A DNA stretch of 64,000 nt, from positions 25,632 through 89,631 of the forward strand of contig CAVWXN010000003.1 in assembly GCA_963759125.1 (NCBI GenBank), given 5' to 3'. Origin of the DNA: JABDQA01 sp963759125 (GTDB lineage: Bacteria > Desulfobacterota > Desulfobulbia > Desulfobulbales > Desulfocapsaceae). Below the pieces are notes generated by a model. It was not told the DNA's origin, did not search any database, and worked only from the letters and a program-made list of their open reading frames with translations. This document shows, piece by piece, positions 53,838-62,293 of the stretch; the first letter of the stretch is position 1, and each line of letters starts with the position of its first letter. A program made the position numbers and the translations under genes.

Positions 53838-54518
53838 TTAAGATTCCTTTGACTCAAGCGTCGCCAGATAAGCCAGAAAACTCTCAAGGGCTGTGTTTAT
53901 ATGATATTCAACGAGTCTGCGAAGCGCTAAGGGATCGTTGCTTCTTGCTGAGAGACTGTCGAGGATTTTGCGATGCACAGCAAAAGATCTGTTCAGATCA
54001 TCCTGATAATAGTGAAAAGAAAATCGATGCCAGAGACTCTGCATTCTCAGTGAGGAGAGCGTGTTGATCAGCAATTCGTTCCCGGAAGCATCGATAAATA
54101 TTTCATGAAACCGCAAATGGGCTTCATAAAACGATTGGGTGTTACGTTCAGCGACCGCCTGTTTCATTGTTTCGAGAACACGATCGAGTTGTTCAAGTTC
54201 TTCAGGGGTGATTCGTTGATGGGCGAGTTGGGCGGCGAGTCCTTCAAGGGCTGCCCGTACAGGAAAATTGTCTTCAATATCCTTTCTTGTGACAGCTCTG
54301 ACGAACGTCCCCTTTCTTGGAACGATGACTACCAGCCCACGTTTCTCGAGCTCCCTGAAAGCCTCTCTCAATGGTGATCTGCTGATCCCAAAGTAGGCTT
54401 GCAACTCCTGCTCAACCAACTGGTCTCCACCTTTGAACTGACCTTCCAGAATTGCCGAAGAGAGCGATTGAGCGACTTGCAGCCCGAGCCCTTGCGGCTT
54501 TGCTTTCGTTATATTCAT
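53838..54518 (-). CDS. GntR family regulator with FCD ligand domain
   Basis: The 226-residue protein has an N-terminal winged helix (YFGISRSPLREAFRELEKRGLV) and a C-terminal helical FCD domain of the FadR type, with the histidines that bind a metal and an organic-acid ligand (AHLRFHEIFIDASGN, VEYHI). It probably controls the fumarate reductase-like operon that follows on the same strand. Since it is the first gene and has a palindrome on its promoter, it most likely regulates itself. Confidence 0.88.
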   Translation of the reverse strand: MNITKAKPQGLGLQVAQSLSSAILEGQFKGGDQLVEQELQAYFGISRSPLREAFRELEKRGLVVIVPRKGTFVRAVTRKDIEDNFPVRAALEGLAAQLAHQRITPEELEQLDRVLETMKQAVAERNTQSFYEAHLRFHEIFIDASGNELLINTLSSLRMQSLWHRFSFHYYQDDLNRSFAVHRKILDSLSARSNDPLALRRLVEYHINTALESFLAYLATLESKES

Positions 54519-54583
54519 ACGATTTTAGAAATGAATGAGCTCAATACAGACACAACACCTTTTTGAGTTTTGTCGATATTGCA

Positions 54584-54595
54584 ATTGTCGACAAT
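54584..54595. promoter_or_regulatory. Candidate operator for the GntR regulator
   Basis: ATTGTCGACAAT is a perfect 12-base palindrome of the TTGTnnACAA type bound by FCD-GntR proteins. It overlaps the -10 box of the gntR promoter by two bases, a typical repressor position. A weaker half-like site (TTTGTCGATA) lies about 14 bases further toward the gene. Confidence 0.6.
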
Positions 54596-54621
54596 TTTAT
54601 AGCAGGTGTCGATTCAGTCAA
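54594..54621 (-). promoter_or_regulatory. Sigma-70 promoter of the gntR-frdCAB-mmgE operon
   Basis: On the minus strand TTGACT (54616-54621) is separated by 16 bases from TAAAAT (54594-54599), both close to consensus. The gntR start codon is about 75 bases downstream. The operator palindrome begins at the -10 box. Confidence 0.6.
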
Positions 54622-54678
54622 TAGTTTTTAATCCGACTTTTTATTTGAGTCAGTCAGTCCAGCTGATGCTGCCGTTAC

Positions 54679-54894
54679 TTAAAGTCCAAGATCCTGGTTT
54701 ACCAGAAGAGTCAGGCTCAGTGAATCTCCCCAGGACGCTGATTTAACCTGCAGATCTTCGAAGATCTGTTTTCTGAAGATTTCTTTAGCATGGGTATTGC
54801 TCTCGGCGATACGTACTGAGAAATTATTGGCAGAAAGGGATTCAGCGCACTGTTCCAATCTCTTCTGCCAGAAGGTGCGATCGAATTCGCTCAT
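54679..54894 (-). pseudogene. Truncated LUD-domain (lactate-utilisation-like) protein
   Basis: The 71 residues (FWQKRLEQCAESLSANNFSVRIAES..AKEIF...LQVKSASWGDSLSL) match only the N-terminal third of an LUD-domain protein, where KRLEKCAEALEKNNF- and VSWGGS-like segments are found. The protein then runs into TAA at 54679, and no further LUD sequence follows in any frame I checked. It is likely a remnant. It lies upstream of the gntR operon and on the same strand. Confidence 0.55.
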
Positions 54895-55076
54895 ATTATC
54901 CTCCTGATGATGGATTCAAAGCAGTAAGTTTACTAAGGCGCTCCAGAGAAGAACACCATTGGCTTACCCTGGGCCCGGTCTTGCTAATCGGAGAGCAATG
55001 AGTTATCCTGGATTATCGAGCAGTTACTTGCCTCTCAGCCAAGATTAGGAATAATTCGATAAAGGACAGTCACCTG

Positions 55077-55544
55077 GTGTTCAAACGATCAAAGCGTGGA
55101 GCTTCACCCATCCCCTACTTTGTCTCCATCATCTTTCAGACAACCTTGTTTTTAGGTGCGGCGGCGGCTCTGGCGCTTTTCTACCTTTCCTACCGAACTG
55201 CAGATTTCACCGAGTCTCTTATCCTTTCAGGACTGGTGCTGGCCGGTCCCTGGCTGCTTATTTCGCTATTGCCAACCTTTTTTGGGCTTGAAGACAATGA
55301 ACTTCGCAGAGAAATTTGGCTGCGTCAAATCATCTCGATACTGATTATTTTATGTGTTCTGATTGGCCTGGCTGTCTCCATTGATTTTCACCGGGAATTA
55401 TGGGAACAGATCCGCTCTTACCTTCTCACTTCAGTCACATCCATGAAGCAATTGTGGCAAGTCCTTATCTCATATATCAGCAAGGGACTCGATTTCCTCA
55501 CCACCTTTTTCAACGAAAAAGTACTGTCCTACTTCGCCAACTGA
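55077..55544 (+). CDS. Hypothetical membrane protein
   Basis: The 155-residue product starts with GTG at 55077. It has three hydrophobic segments: FVSIIFQTTLFLGAAAALALFY, LILSGLVLAGPWLLISLLP and IISILIILCVLIGLAVSI. An amphipathic C-terminal tail (SYLLTSVTSMKQLWQVL) follows. I do not recognise a family. The neighbours, a LUD fragment and an HTH remnant, do not suggest a role. Confidence 0.6.
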   Translation: MFKRSKRGASPIPYFVSIIFQTTLFLGAAAALALFYLSYRTADFTESLILSGLVLAGPWLLISLLPTFFGLEDNELRREIWLRQIISILIILCVLIGLAVSIDFHRELWEQIRSYLLTSVTSMKQLWQVLISYISKGLDFLTTFFNEKVLSYFAN

Positions 55545-55562
55545 CCGTTAAGCTGGTCACCT

Positions 55563-55780
55563 TTATTCAGCTGCGGTAATTGCCTGGGTTTGTTTATTAT
55601 CAAACTGGACAATGTGTTTTTTGACGGTGCGCCTGTCGAGCTTGGTTACTTTGGCGACTGCTTCAAAGGTCCCCAACCTATTGTATAGACTTGTGCAATA
55701 TCCGGCCAGCAACTGGCCGGCGCTGAGCTTGCCCTCTGGTCGATCCGTTGGAGAAACTTGTTCCCCGTCAGACCATTTTC
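55563..55780 (-). pseudogene. C-terminal HTH remnant of a transcription regulator
   Basis: In a minus-strand frame ending at 55563, the reading is KLSAGQLLAGYCTSLYNRLG, then TFEAVAKVTKLDRRTVKKHI and a short tail. This is the Fis-like helix-turn-helix found at the end of sigma-54 or similar regulators. A stop codon lies just upstream in frame (about 55780), and I find no ATPase domain further up. The rest of the gene is lost. Confidence 0.55.
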
Positions 55781-56060
55781 AGGCGCTGTTATTTTCTCTG
55801 GTCTGCACTTTCGTGATCTTGGTATTCCTATTGTTGAGTCACATTCAGGATCCATGATAGCCAGATCGCTTTACTCAATAAATATAACCGTTGCCTTCCT
55901 GCCCCGCTAAAATCTCGATCTTTTGAAGATATGGTTTCCCTGCCCTGTCAGCTCCGCTGCCTGCTTATCCACAATACCCAATTCTTGAACCAGATGACCC
56001 GTTAATTGTATAATTAAATAAAGTGCTTCTTCTCGTCCATTTTCACTCGGGAGAAAAAAC

Positions 56061-56483
56061 ATGAGTCAACAGAAGATTCTCACCGCCATCGATGGCTCGG
56101 AATACTCACAACTGATTGTAAATAAAGCTGTTGAGCAGGCCATACTCCTGGGTGGAAAAATTATCCTTGTCCATTGTCACAGGAAGTTTTCAGCGATCGA
56201 GAGCCATGCATATCTAGAAGAAGAGATGGCGCGGATTATAAATCAGGCGGAGAAGCTGGTGAGCCCATTTCTTCAACAAATAAAAAAAGCAAAAATTCCC
56301 GTCGAGAGCCGCATCATGGAAGAACCTGCGGGAGCGGTGATATCCGACATTGCCAGGATTGAGCAATGCGATCTGATAGTCCTTGGCTCTCGAGGCCTTA
56401 CCAATTTGGCCAGTCTCATCGTTGGCAGTGTGACCAACCGGGTATTACAGACCGCGCCCTGCTCGGTTCTTGTGGTCAGATAA
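56061..56483 (+). CDS. Universal stress protein (UspA family)
   Basis: The 140-residue protein begins MSQQKILTAIDGSEYSQLIVNKAVE with a GGGAG site upstream. It has the nucleotide-binding motif GSRGLTNLASLIVGSVTNRVLQTAPCSVLVV. It is shorter than and different from the one at 31458. Binding of ATP is likely; the role is not known. Confidence 0.88.
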   Translation: MSQQKILTAIDGSEYSQLIVNKAVEQAILLGGKIILVHCHRKFSAIESHAYLEEEMARIINQAEKLVSPFLQQIKKAKIPVESRIMEEPAGAVISDIARIEQCDLIVLGSRGLTNLASLIVGSVTNRVLQTAPCSVLVVR

Positions 56484-56631
56484 CGGTAACTGCACTTGCA
56501 AGATAAATGATTACTGAACCTTTTATGAACAAAGCTTTGGTGATTATTATAATTGTAAGGTTATCGTGAAAAAATGAATAATCATCATTTTACCACACTA
56601 TGATGAATGAATAATTTAGAACAGGTTTTGT

Positions 56632-56850
56632 ATGAAAACGATCAGAGATGTAAGGAATTGGTTGACAGGATTGGAACAGGTTGTTGAAGATCGTGTTTTT
56701 CTAGAGCAATTGCGAGATATGCAAATTATCACAAGAAATATTGAAAGGGATCTATCAGATTTATTTGATGAGCGAAATAAGCTTATAGCTGAAAATGGTG
56801 AACTAAAGAAGGAATTAGAACGAATGAAAAATGAGTCAATCAAAGAATAA
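56632..56850 (+). CDS. Small coiled-coil protein
   Basis: This 72-residue, charged and helical protein ends in a heptad pattern (LFDERNKLIAENGELKKELERMKNE), so it is probably a coiled coil. It has no signal peptide and I recognise no family. The local DNA is AT-rich compared with the core genes. It precedes a short overlapping frame (56831-56977) and the sulfotransferase gene. I regard it as likely but unproven coding. Confidence 0.5.
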   Translation: MKTIRDVRNWLTGLEQVVEDRVFLEQLRDMQIITRNIERDLSDLFDERNKLIAENGELKKELERMKNESIKE

Positions 56851-56992
56851 AAAGTTCACAAAAGTATCAACTAATTACCCAGGTTGCTATTACAGTAGAA
56901 ATGATAATTTTTGGGCAGATTTCCTAAACAACCAGAATTACTTTTGCTCAACGGTTATCCTGTTTATTCTGCTCTAATTGAAGAGAAAATAG

Positions 56993-57901
56993 TCATATTA
57001 AATGCTGATGCTTTTCAAGCCAATTCTGGGGATAATCATTATTTGAGATATATCTGGCAAAATTCACAATATTACCTTTGTGCAGATCAAACAAATATTT
57101 TTCATATTTTGCTGGCATAGCGCCTTTCACACCTTTAAATACCACTTCGTTTAATTGTTTCTCATGTGCTTTTTCTGGGGCTGAGATTTGCAAAAATTTA
57201 CATAGTTCATTGAAGTAACCAATGGGGTTCTTCAATAGGTCATCGTAGAACAAGGCAAGGGTCTGATTCTCACCAAAATGTTTAGTCCACCGGTTTATCA
57301 GTGAAACATAGTCATTTGATTGTCTCTGCGGTGGATCATTGAACTCATCTAGAAATTCAGACTCAGGAACGTCCTCTACTTCACGTCCGGTTCTTTTACA
57401 TAGATTCATCTTTGCCCTTGACCACTCTCTTTCAACCGGGTCACGCAGAGTGATCAAGATTTTGAGATTGGGGAAATGATGGTGGATTTTACCTACTTCA
57501 TCATCTGGTAATTCGCAATATTTCGCTGATATATCGCCACTCACCAGGCTTTTATCAAAAAGTGATGAATACCATTTATCTGTATGTGTGCCATAGGCAT
57601 ACTTGATATCCCACCACAAGGTCTTCACATCGAGCTTAGCGGACAACAAGTTCTGCCGGTGTTCTCTTAATCTTTTTTGGCAAAATATCTGTCTGGCAAC
57701 ACAATGCCAATGCGTGCTTGATTTGCGTTCTTTATAGCTCAATTCACCAATGAACGCCTTTTCCCAGAAATGCCTGATCTCTTTATCCGGTGGCATCCAG
57801 ACTTGAGGGTGAAATTCAAGATTTCTATATATCCAGGTCGTTCCGGTCTTGGGGGGACCGATAGCGATAAAATCAGGCTTTGAAAAGAAGAGTCTATTCA
57901 T
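56993..57901 (-). CDS. Sulfotransferase domain protein
   Basis: The 302-residue protein has the PAPS 5'-phosphosulfate loop PPKTGTTWIYRNLEFHPQ near its N-terminus and the 3'-phosphate motif LITLRDPVEREWSRAKM in the middle. A C-terminal FKGVKGAMPAKYEKYLFDLH-like segment follows. It would move a sulfuryl group from PAPS to a carbohydrate, lipid or peptide; the acceptor is unknown. The AT-rich setting and lack of operon partners suggest horizontal acquisition. Confidence 0.82.
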   Translation of the reverse strand: MNRLFFSKPDFIAIGPPKTGTTWIYRNLEFHPQVWMPPDKEIRHFWEKAFIGELSYKERKSSTHWHCVARQIFCQKRLREHRQNLLSAKLDVKTLWWDIKYAYGTHTDKWYSSLFDKSLVSGDISAKYCELPDDEVGKIHHHFPNLKILITLRDPVEREWSRAKMNLCKRTGREVEDVPESEFLDEFNDPPQRQSNDYVSLINRWTKHFGENQTLALFYDDLLKNPIGYFNELCKFLQISAPEKAHEKQLNEVVFKGVKGAMPAKYEKYLFDLHKGNIVNFARYISNNDYPQNWLEKHQHLI

Positions 57902-58367
57902 GGAGATGATGCAGCTTTCTTGTTTACCACCGGGGTGCTGCTTTTCATTATTAGAAAGAATTACCTGACTAATAATACATTTTCAGCTGGGGCTCCAGAC
58001 TAAAAGGAGCATGAGATCCTCTCTGTCTATTTCGCCCATAGATGCTCAACAACGAAACAAATGGTAAATTTTTTCGAAAGAAACAGAAAATGTTCAATGC
58101 AGTTTCTTAGAATCAGATCTGGCAATATTTTCAATGCGTTATCATGAAAAAAAGGTGATGCAGCCTGCAAACCGCATCACCTAGGAGAGATAAGACAACT
58201 ACTGTACTGCTGTTAAACCTAGTCATTGAATTGCCAGGATGCAAACATAATCGAACCTGCCTCAGTTGAATGACTAGACATAGTCTTTCTTTGAATCAGC
58301 ATGGATTACGTGTATCTTTAGAATATGACAACAACTTTTAAAAAATTAGAGATTGGGTGAGAGGACA
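57902..58367. other. Non-coding gap with a minus-strand terminator
   Basis: I find no supported gene here. The only clear structure is the hairpin at 58153-58182, listed separately. A 68-codon minus-strand frame (58338-58544) overlaps the small membrane gene at 58368 and lies mostly outside this gap; I take it as chance. Confidence 0.5.
58153..58182 (-). terminator. Orphan Rho-independent terminator
   Basis: AGGTGATGC and GCATCACCT pair perfectly around a 12-base loop, and on the minus strand a run of seven T bases follows. No minus-strand gene lies just to the right to need it. It could end an unannotated small RNA starting between about 58190 and 58350, or isolate the sulfotransferase gene from upstream transcription. 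Confidence 0.7.
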
Positions 58368-58667
58368 ATGAAGAATTTGATCATATTGATAGTTTTGGGT
58401 GTCGCGGGATATTTTGCTTATCAACATTTCGGCATCCCATGGCTTGATGGCAATAATTCCGCAAAACCAACCTTCAACATGTATTCGCTTCCTGAGAACT
58501 GTCAGGGACCCGGCGATCGTTTTAAGGATGCAATAAGCCGTCAAGATGAGATTAGTACAGTTGACTTTAACTCATACTCGACGAATTTCCGGCGCTGTCT
58601 CAATCAAGCAGGATATACTAAAACTGAGATCGACGAAGCATACGACGGTATAAAAAATAGTCGCTGA
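58368..58667 (+). CDS. Small membrane-anchored hypothetical protein
   Basis: From the ATG at 58368, behind a GAGAGGA ribosome-binding site, the product is 99 residues. A membrane helix (NLIILIVLGVAGYFAYQHF) at the N-terminus is followed by a periplasmic part with two cysteines (ENCQGPG and RRCLNQAG) that could form a disulfide. I recognise no family. The thioredoxin-like selenoprotein gene about 570 bases downstream, on the opposite strand, may or may not be related. Confidence 0.6.
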   Translation: MKNLIILIVLGVAGYFAYQHFGIPWLDGNNSAKPTFNMYSLPENCQGPGDRFKDAISRQDEISTVDFNSYSTNFRRCLNQAGYTKTEIDEAYDGIKNSR

Positions 58668-59237
58668 GTACAGAACCTGTTGATATAAGGGCAGGAGTGC
58701 TGCGGAATGAAAATAGCATTTCGAATTAAGGCCGCTCGCAATGAACGTCTCCTGAATGGTCCCTTTTAAATCAACATTACTCTGTGCTGCCTGGGGCTGA
58801 TTATAAATTCCTTATGGGACAAGAAATTTGGTCTTAACTGATAATAGGAATACAAAGAATATAGGTAATGTGAGTTAGAGAAGAATACAGAGAATCCATT
58901 CCTCCACCCTGTAGGTTTTTTTTTAATTTAACTTATTTTTAAACCAGCCTTGAACCTCGTTTGAACTTTATTTTAAATTATCGCGCCTTCCCCCTTAGGT
59001 GTGGGCCTGCAACCGGTGCAGTTACGCACCCACTGGCTGGCAATAATCAATTTCTGTCCCCAATCGGAATCCTGAGGTTGTGGACTTATTTTGGCACGAT
59101 TGGAATAACCTCAAGATTGATAATCTCCATCCGCCCTTAGATAAAGCCCTTATAGTTTTCAACCTAGCTCAAAGGAGGGCCAGATAATTAGGAAAGTTAC
59201 TGCAGCTTTCAGTCACATTTAACAATAGTCCTCGTTA
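58668..59237. other. Gap with possible gene remnant
   Basis: No intact gene is visible. A short plus-strand frame (59074-59187) reads EVVDLFWHDWNNLKIDNL, which faintly recalls glycoside hydrolase family 108 muramidases, but it ends after 38 codons and the likeness is weak. The rest looks non-coding. Confidence 0.4.
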
Positions 59238-59804
59238 TCATATTGTTGTTTCGCTAATTAGATTATTTACTAGCGATCTGATCTCCTTGGAATCCCAATC
59301 AGCATTGCTCCTGAGACGGTAAACAACCCTCCCTTGCTTGTCGATCAGATAAGAAGCGGGAATGCCAGTTACATTGTATTCTTTTGCAACCTCCCTCTCC
59401 AAATCAAGCAACACCCTCGACGAAATGTTGTGCTTTTCCATGAACGAAGTGATCAACGAAAGCTCTTCTTTCAAATTGATCAATAACACCTGCAAATCCT
59501 TATTAGCGTATTCCCGACCTAGCCTGTCCAGGGAGGGCAACTCCTCCCGGCAACTGGGTCACCAGGTAGTCCAGAACATAATAGCTACGATTTTTCCCCT
59601 AGCATCTGACAGCTTAAACTCGTTCTTATCCAGATCAACAAGAACGAAGTCGGGAGCGAGGTATCGGGAAGCGGGTTTATCGATGGCAGGTACCAGGTGT
59701 TGCTTCAAAAGTGAGTAAACACCTTTCGAGTGTTGCCTTAAGGATGGAAACAGAGAAATGCCGATAATAACTAATATTAAAAGGATGATATTTTTAGTAT
59801 TCAT
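59238..59804 (-). CDS. TlpA/thioredoxin-like selenoprotein with UxxC active site
   Basis: Two reading frames that appear separate (59559-59804 and 59238-59540) are in the same frame and divided only by one TGA at 59559-59561. Read through, the protein has 188 residues. It starts with a membrane anchor (IILLILVIIGISLF), then PDFVLVDLDKNEFKLSDARGK, FWTTW-U-PSCREELP, GIPASYLIDKQGRVVYR. This is the TlpA/ResA fold, with TGA exactly where the first active-site Cys (WCxxC) belongs. A hairpin of the bacterial SECIS type begins within the next codons. I read the TGA as selenocysteine 82, paired with Cys85. The protein would act in the periplasm as a thiol-disulfide reductase. The cis-proline loop GIPAS is intact. 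Confidence 0.8.
59528..59557 (-). promoter_or_regulatory. SECIS-like hairpin after the UGA codon
   Basis: On the mRNA, GGGAGG pairs perfectly with CCUCCC around the six-base loop AGUUGC; CCA and UGG can extend the stem below. The loop starts 17 bases after the UGA and has a G at its second position. That fits the known bacterial SECIS rule: a short stem, a loop with an early G, and 16-37 bases from the UGA. Confidence 0.7.
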
Positions 59805-60380
59805 GTCTTTCTCATATTTAGAATTGGTTCTCGCTTCTCTTGGCTAGTCTATGTTGGACTTCACTGAGGGGCGATCCGCAGGAGCAGAATCGATATGTCA
59901 CGGCATTGAATGAAATATATGAATTGATGAGGTCTGTCCATAGCAAACATACATGTACGGGTTGAATAATTTCACATCACTGGGATTAACACTATTCTAT
60001 ACAAATCATTAATGGAGTTCAAAGAAATAGCGCTATATTGTGCAGGATAGTGATTCCGGGGTGGCACAAATACGATATTTCCATAAGAAACATTTTGAAG
60101 TTGGTAGATTCGTCCTTTTTTCTTCAATTTGAGGTCGTCACGCTTGTGGCGACCTTTGATATTTTCAGTTCCGAAAATAAACATGAATCTTCACTTCCAT
60201 TTCTTTTTATTATGTCAATACTGCCAGCAGTAATCTTCAAAATTCACCTCTAACACATAGTACCATTTGTCAAATAGGGTACATGCGCGCATTGATCTGA
60301 TCCAACCATGCTTCGTTCGTATATTCGCTGAATTACGTCCGAATAGTACTATCTTACCCGGATTGTAATGGTGGTGTTCA
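59805..60380. other. AT-rich gap without a supported gene
   Basis: Short frames exist on both strands here (for example 59972-60184 and 60038-60253), but none has a family-like sequence or a good start site. I see no tRNA, strong hairpin or promoter that stands out. Confidence 0.5.
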
Positions 60381-61349
60381 TTAAGGAGACCAAACCCTAG
60401 AAGCGCTAATGGCAACGTCGTCTACATAGATAGTAAAATCGGTATGAGTACCATTCACTGCAATACCATTAGTCTTAGTGTATACATTAACGCTCCACTC
60501 ATTCCAGGAGTCGGGATAACGGGTTGCCACATCCGACATGTTGTAGAGCTCAACACCATCTTGCCATACAACTATCTGACCGTTGTAATCACTTCCCTTT
60601 CCTGATGCATTAGTTGATTGAACCAGAAAGATCTCAACATTGAACCACTCTCCCACTGGTACGGTTATGTCGGACAAATGATGGTGGTATTTTTTGACCC
60701 CTGGCCCTTTCCACCTGGAAGGCCCTGGGAGGATGCCTTTATAGCGAAGCATAAGATACATGTCTCCATTCTTGCGGCGATTATCCAACTCAATTACCCA
60801 GAAGGCATCATTCTGATTCTTATCAAACGTTTTAGATTTGAACTGGATAATATTTGTCCAATCGAGCACAGTGTAATCTTCGGGAAAGTACATCCACACA
60901 CTATAGTAGAGCGGATTGGGGTTTTCATTAGCATTTAGGGAGTGTCCAAGGCTGCTCTCCTCATAGCGGAATTGTCGACATCCCGGCTTTGCCGCGTTGA
61001 TAGGTGCCGTACTTTAATCGAGTAGCTCCCTTTTAATACCGGTTCCGGTAAAGTGACCACACCGTTTGGCGGACGTTCACAATGTGAATCATAGTATCCG
61101 CCATAGGTGTTGTTTCTCTGTATTGGGTGAGGTCGCCCGATTCATGATCGGCAAACCAAAGCGGCTCTCCCTTAGCATCAGATGCAGCCCCAGAACTATT
61201 GCTGCTTTTGAGTTTGACGGATACAGGGAAATTCGAGCGGAATCATTTTGGGACGTCCTCAAATCTTTGTTGGGGCCACAACCCACAAGTAAAATACCCG
61301 TTAAAAATACGGTCAGGAGAATTACATATAACAATTTTAAATACATCAT
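60381..61349 (-). pseudogene. Lipoprotein with polysaccharide-lyase-like domain, frameshifted
   Basis: The start at about 61349 gives a lipoprotein signal (LLYVILLTVFLTGILLVGC, lipobox LVGC). Three more frames then give successive pieces: LWFADHESGDLTQYRE, then NNTYGGYYDSHCERPPNG and GSYSIKVRHLS, then CRQFRYEESSLGHSLNANEN. The last one leads into WMYFPEDYTVLDW, WFNVEIFLVQS, VVWQDGVELYN and FTIYVDDVAISAS. The fold looks like a concanavalin-type lyase or lectin domain (alginate/heparin-lyase-like). At least three frame changes make it a decayed gene unless sequence quality is very poor here. Confidence 0.6.
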
Positions 61350-61985
61350 ATTATAAAGTAACCCTGATAAGATTTCAGTTTCAGGCTGCTCTAGGTCGTT
61401 TTTGAATTTATTCCCGGGCCCGCTGTATATTCTTGGGACGTTCAACGATCACTATCTGTAACTTTGGTACAGCAAAATGTTGCTCAATGATCTGCTGACC
61501 TTATCATTGTAAACATTTTTTAGTATAAAAACATTATGATACATATTTCCTGTTTACCAACAACTCTTATCTGTGAACATCTTTGCAACATCAACTAAAA
61601 AATGAACATAAATAAGAGAAATATACTCTTTTTCATGGTTTTGTTTTTCTTTAAAAATTCAATCTGTTATCTTAATCGCCATTTTATAGGGGGGAAATCT
61701 CTAATTGCTGGGTTTATGCTAAGATGAAGGTGGTTTCATAAAAAGGAAAACATAAATACGAGTAATGCAGTTTTCGTTGTCACAAATGAGGAATCATGCC
61801 CCTATTACAATTTGGGTGATAAGCCGCAGGTTGAAAATAACACGCTGTCTGCCTCTTCATTTAAAGCAGTCTGAGGCCATCTAGCGGAATCGATCACAAC
61901 TGTTGTCACCACATCATGAATTGGTTCAGCGTGAATTGGAAATTTCCGATGTCTGAGTTAACATACTCAGCCAAAGGAGATTTCG
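61350..61985. other. Gap upstream of the IS3-type element
   Basis: No gene is supported in these 636 bases. The last 80 bases or so should include the left end of the insertion element, but I could not find convincing inverted repeats. Confidence 0.5.
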
Positions 61986-62293
61986 ATGAAAAAGAAGCGT
62001 TACAATTATCGTCCTGAAGAGAAGGTAGCCATACTCAAGCGTCACTTGGTCGACAAGGTTCCGGTATCAGATGTTTGCGATCAGTATGACCTGCAGCCGA
62101 CGGTATTTTACCGCTGGCAAAAAGAGTCTTTGAAAACGGAGCAGCAGCCTTTAACAAGCCCAAGAAAGGGAGCAAGGATCCGCAAGAGAGGCGAATCGAA
62201 ACCCTGGAGAAGAAACTGCAAACCAAGAATGAAGTGCTCTCGGAGCTGATGGAGGAGCACATCACGTTAAAAAAAAATCTTGGGGAACCTTAA
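61986..62293 (+). pseudogene. IS3 transposase OrfA, frameshifted
   Basis: The helix-turn-helix start (NYRPEEKVAILKRHLVDKVPVSDVCDQYDLQPTVFYRWQKE) is typical of IS3-family OrfA. A one-base loss near 62128 moves the frame, after which the leucine-rich tail RRIETLEKKLQTKNEVLSEL continues in another frame to TAA at 62291-62293. The A9 run lies just before that stop. Confidence 0.75.

Noticed and set aside
56831..56977. 48-codon frame overlapping the coiled-coil gene (NKKFTKVSTNYPGCYYSRND)
   Set aside because: It faintly recalls the arm domain of phage-type integrases but is too short and too weak a match to annotate.
59074..59187. 38-codon frame resembling a GH108 muramidase fragment
   Set aside because: Only one weakly similar stretch (LFWHDWNNLKIDNL), bounded by stops; could be chance.
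59559..59561. TGA in the TlpA-like gene as a simple nonsense mutation
   Set aside because: Considered and set aside: it falls exactly on the active-site Cys, the frame stays open for 100 conserved codons, and a SECIS-like hairpin follows. A mutation remains possible.
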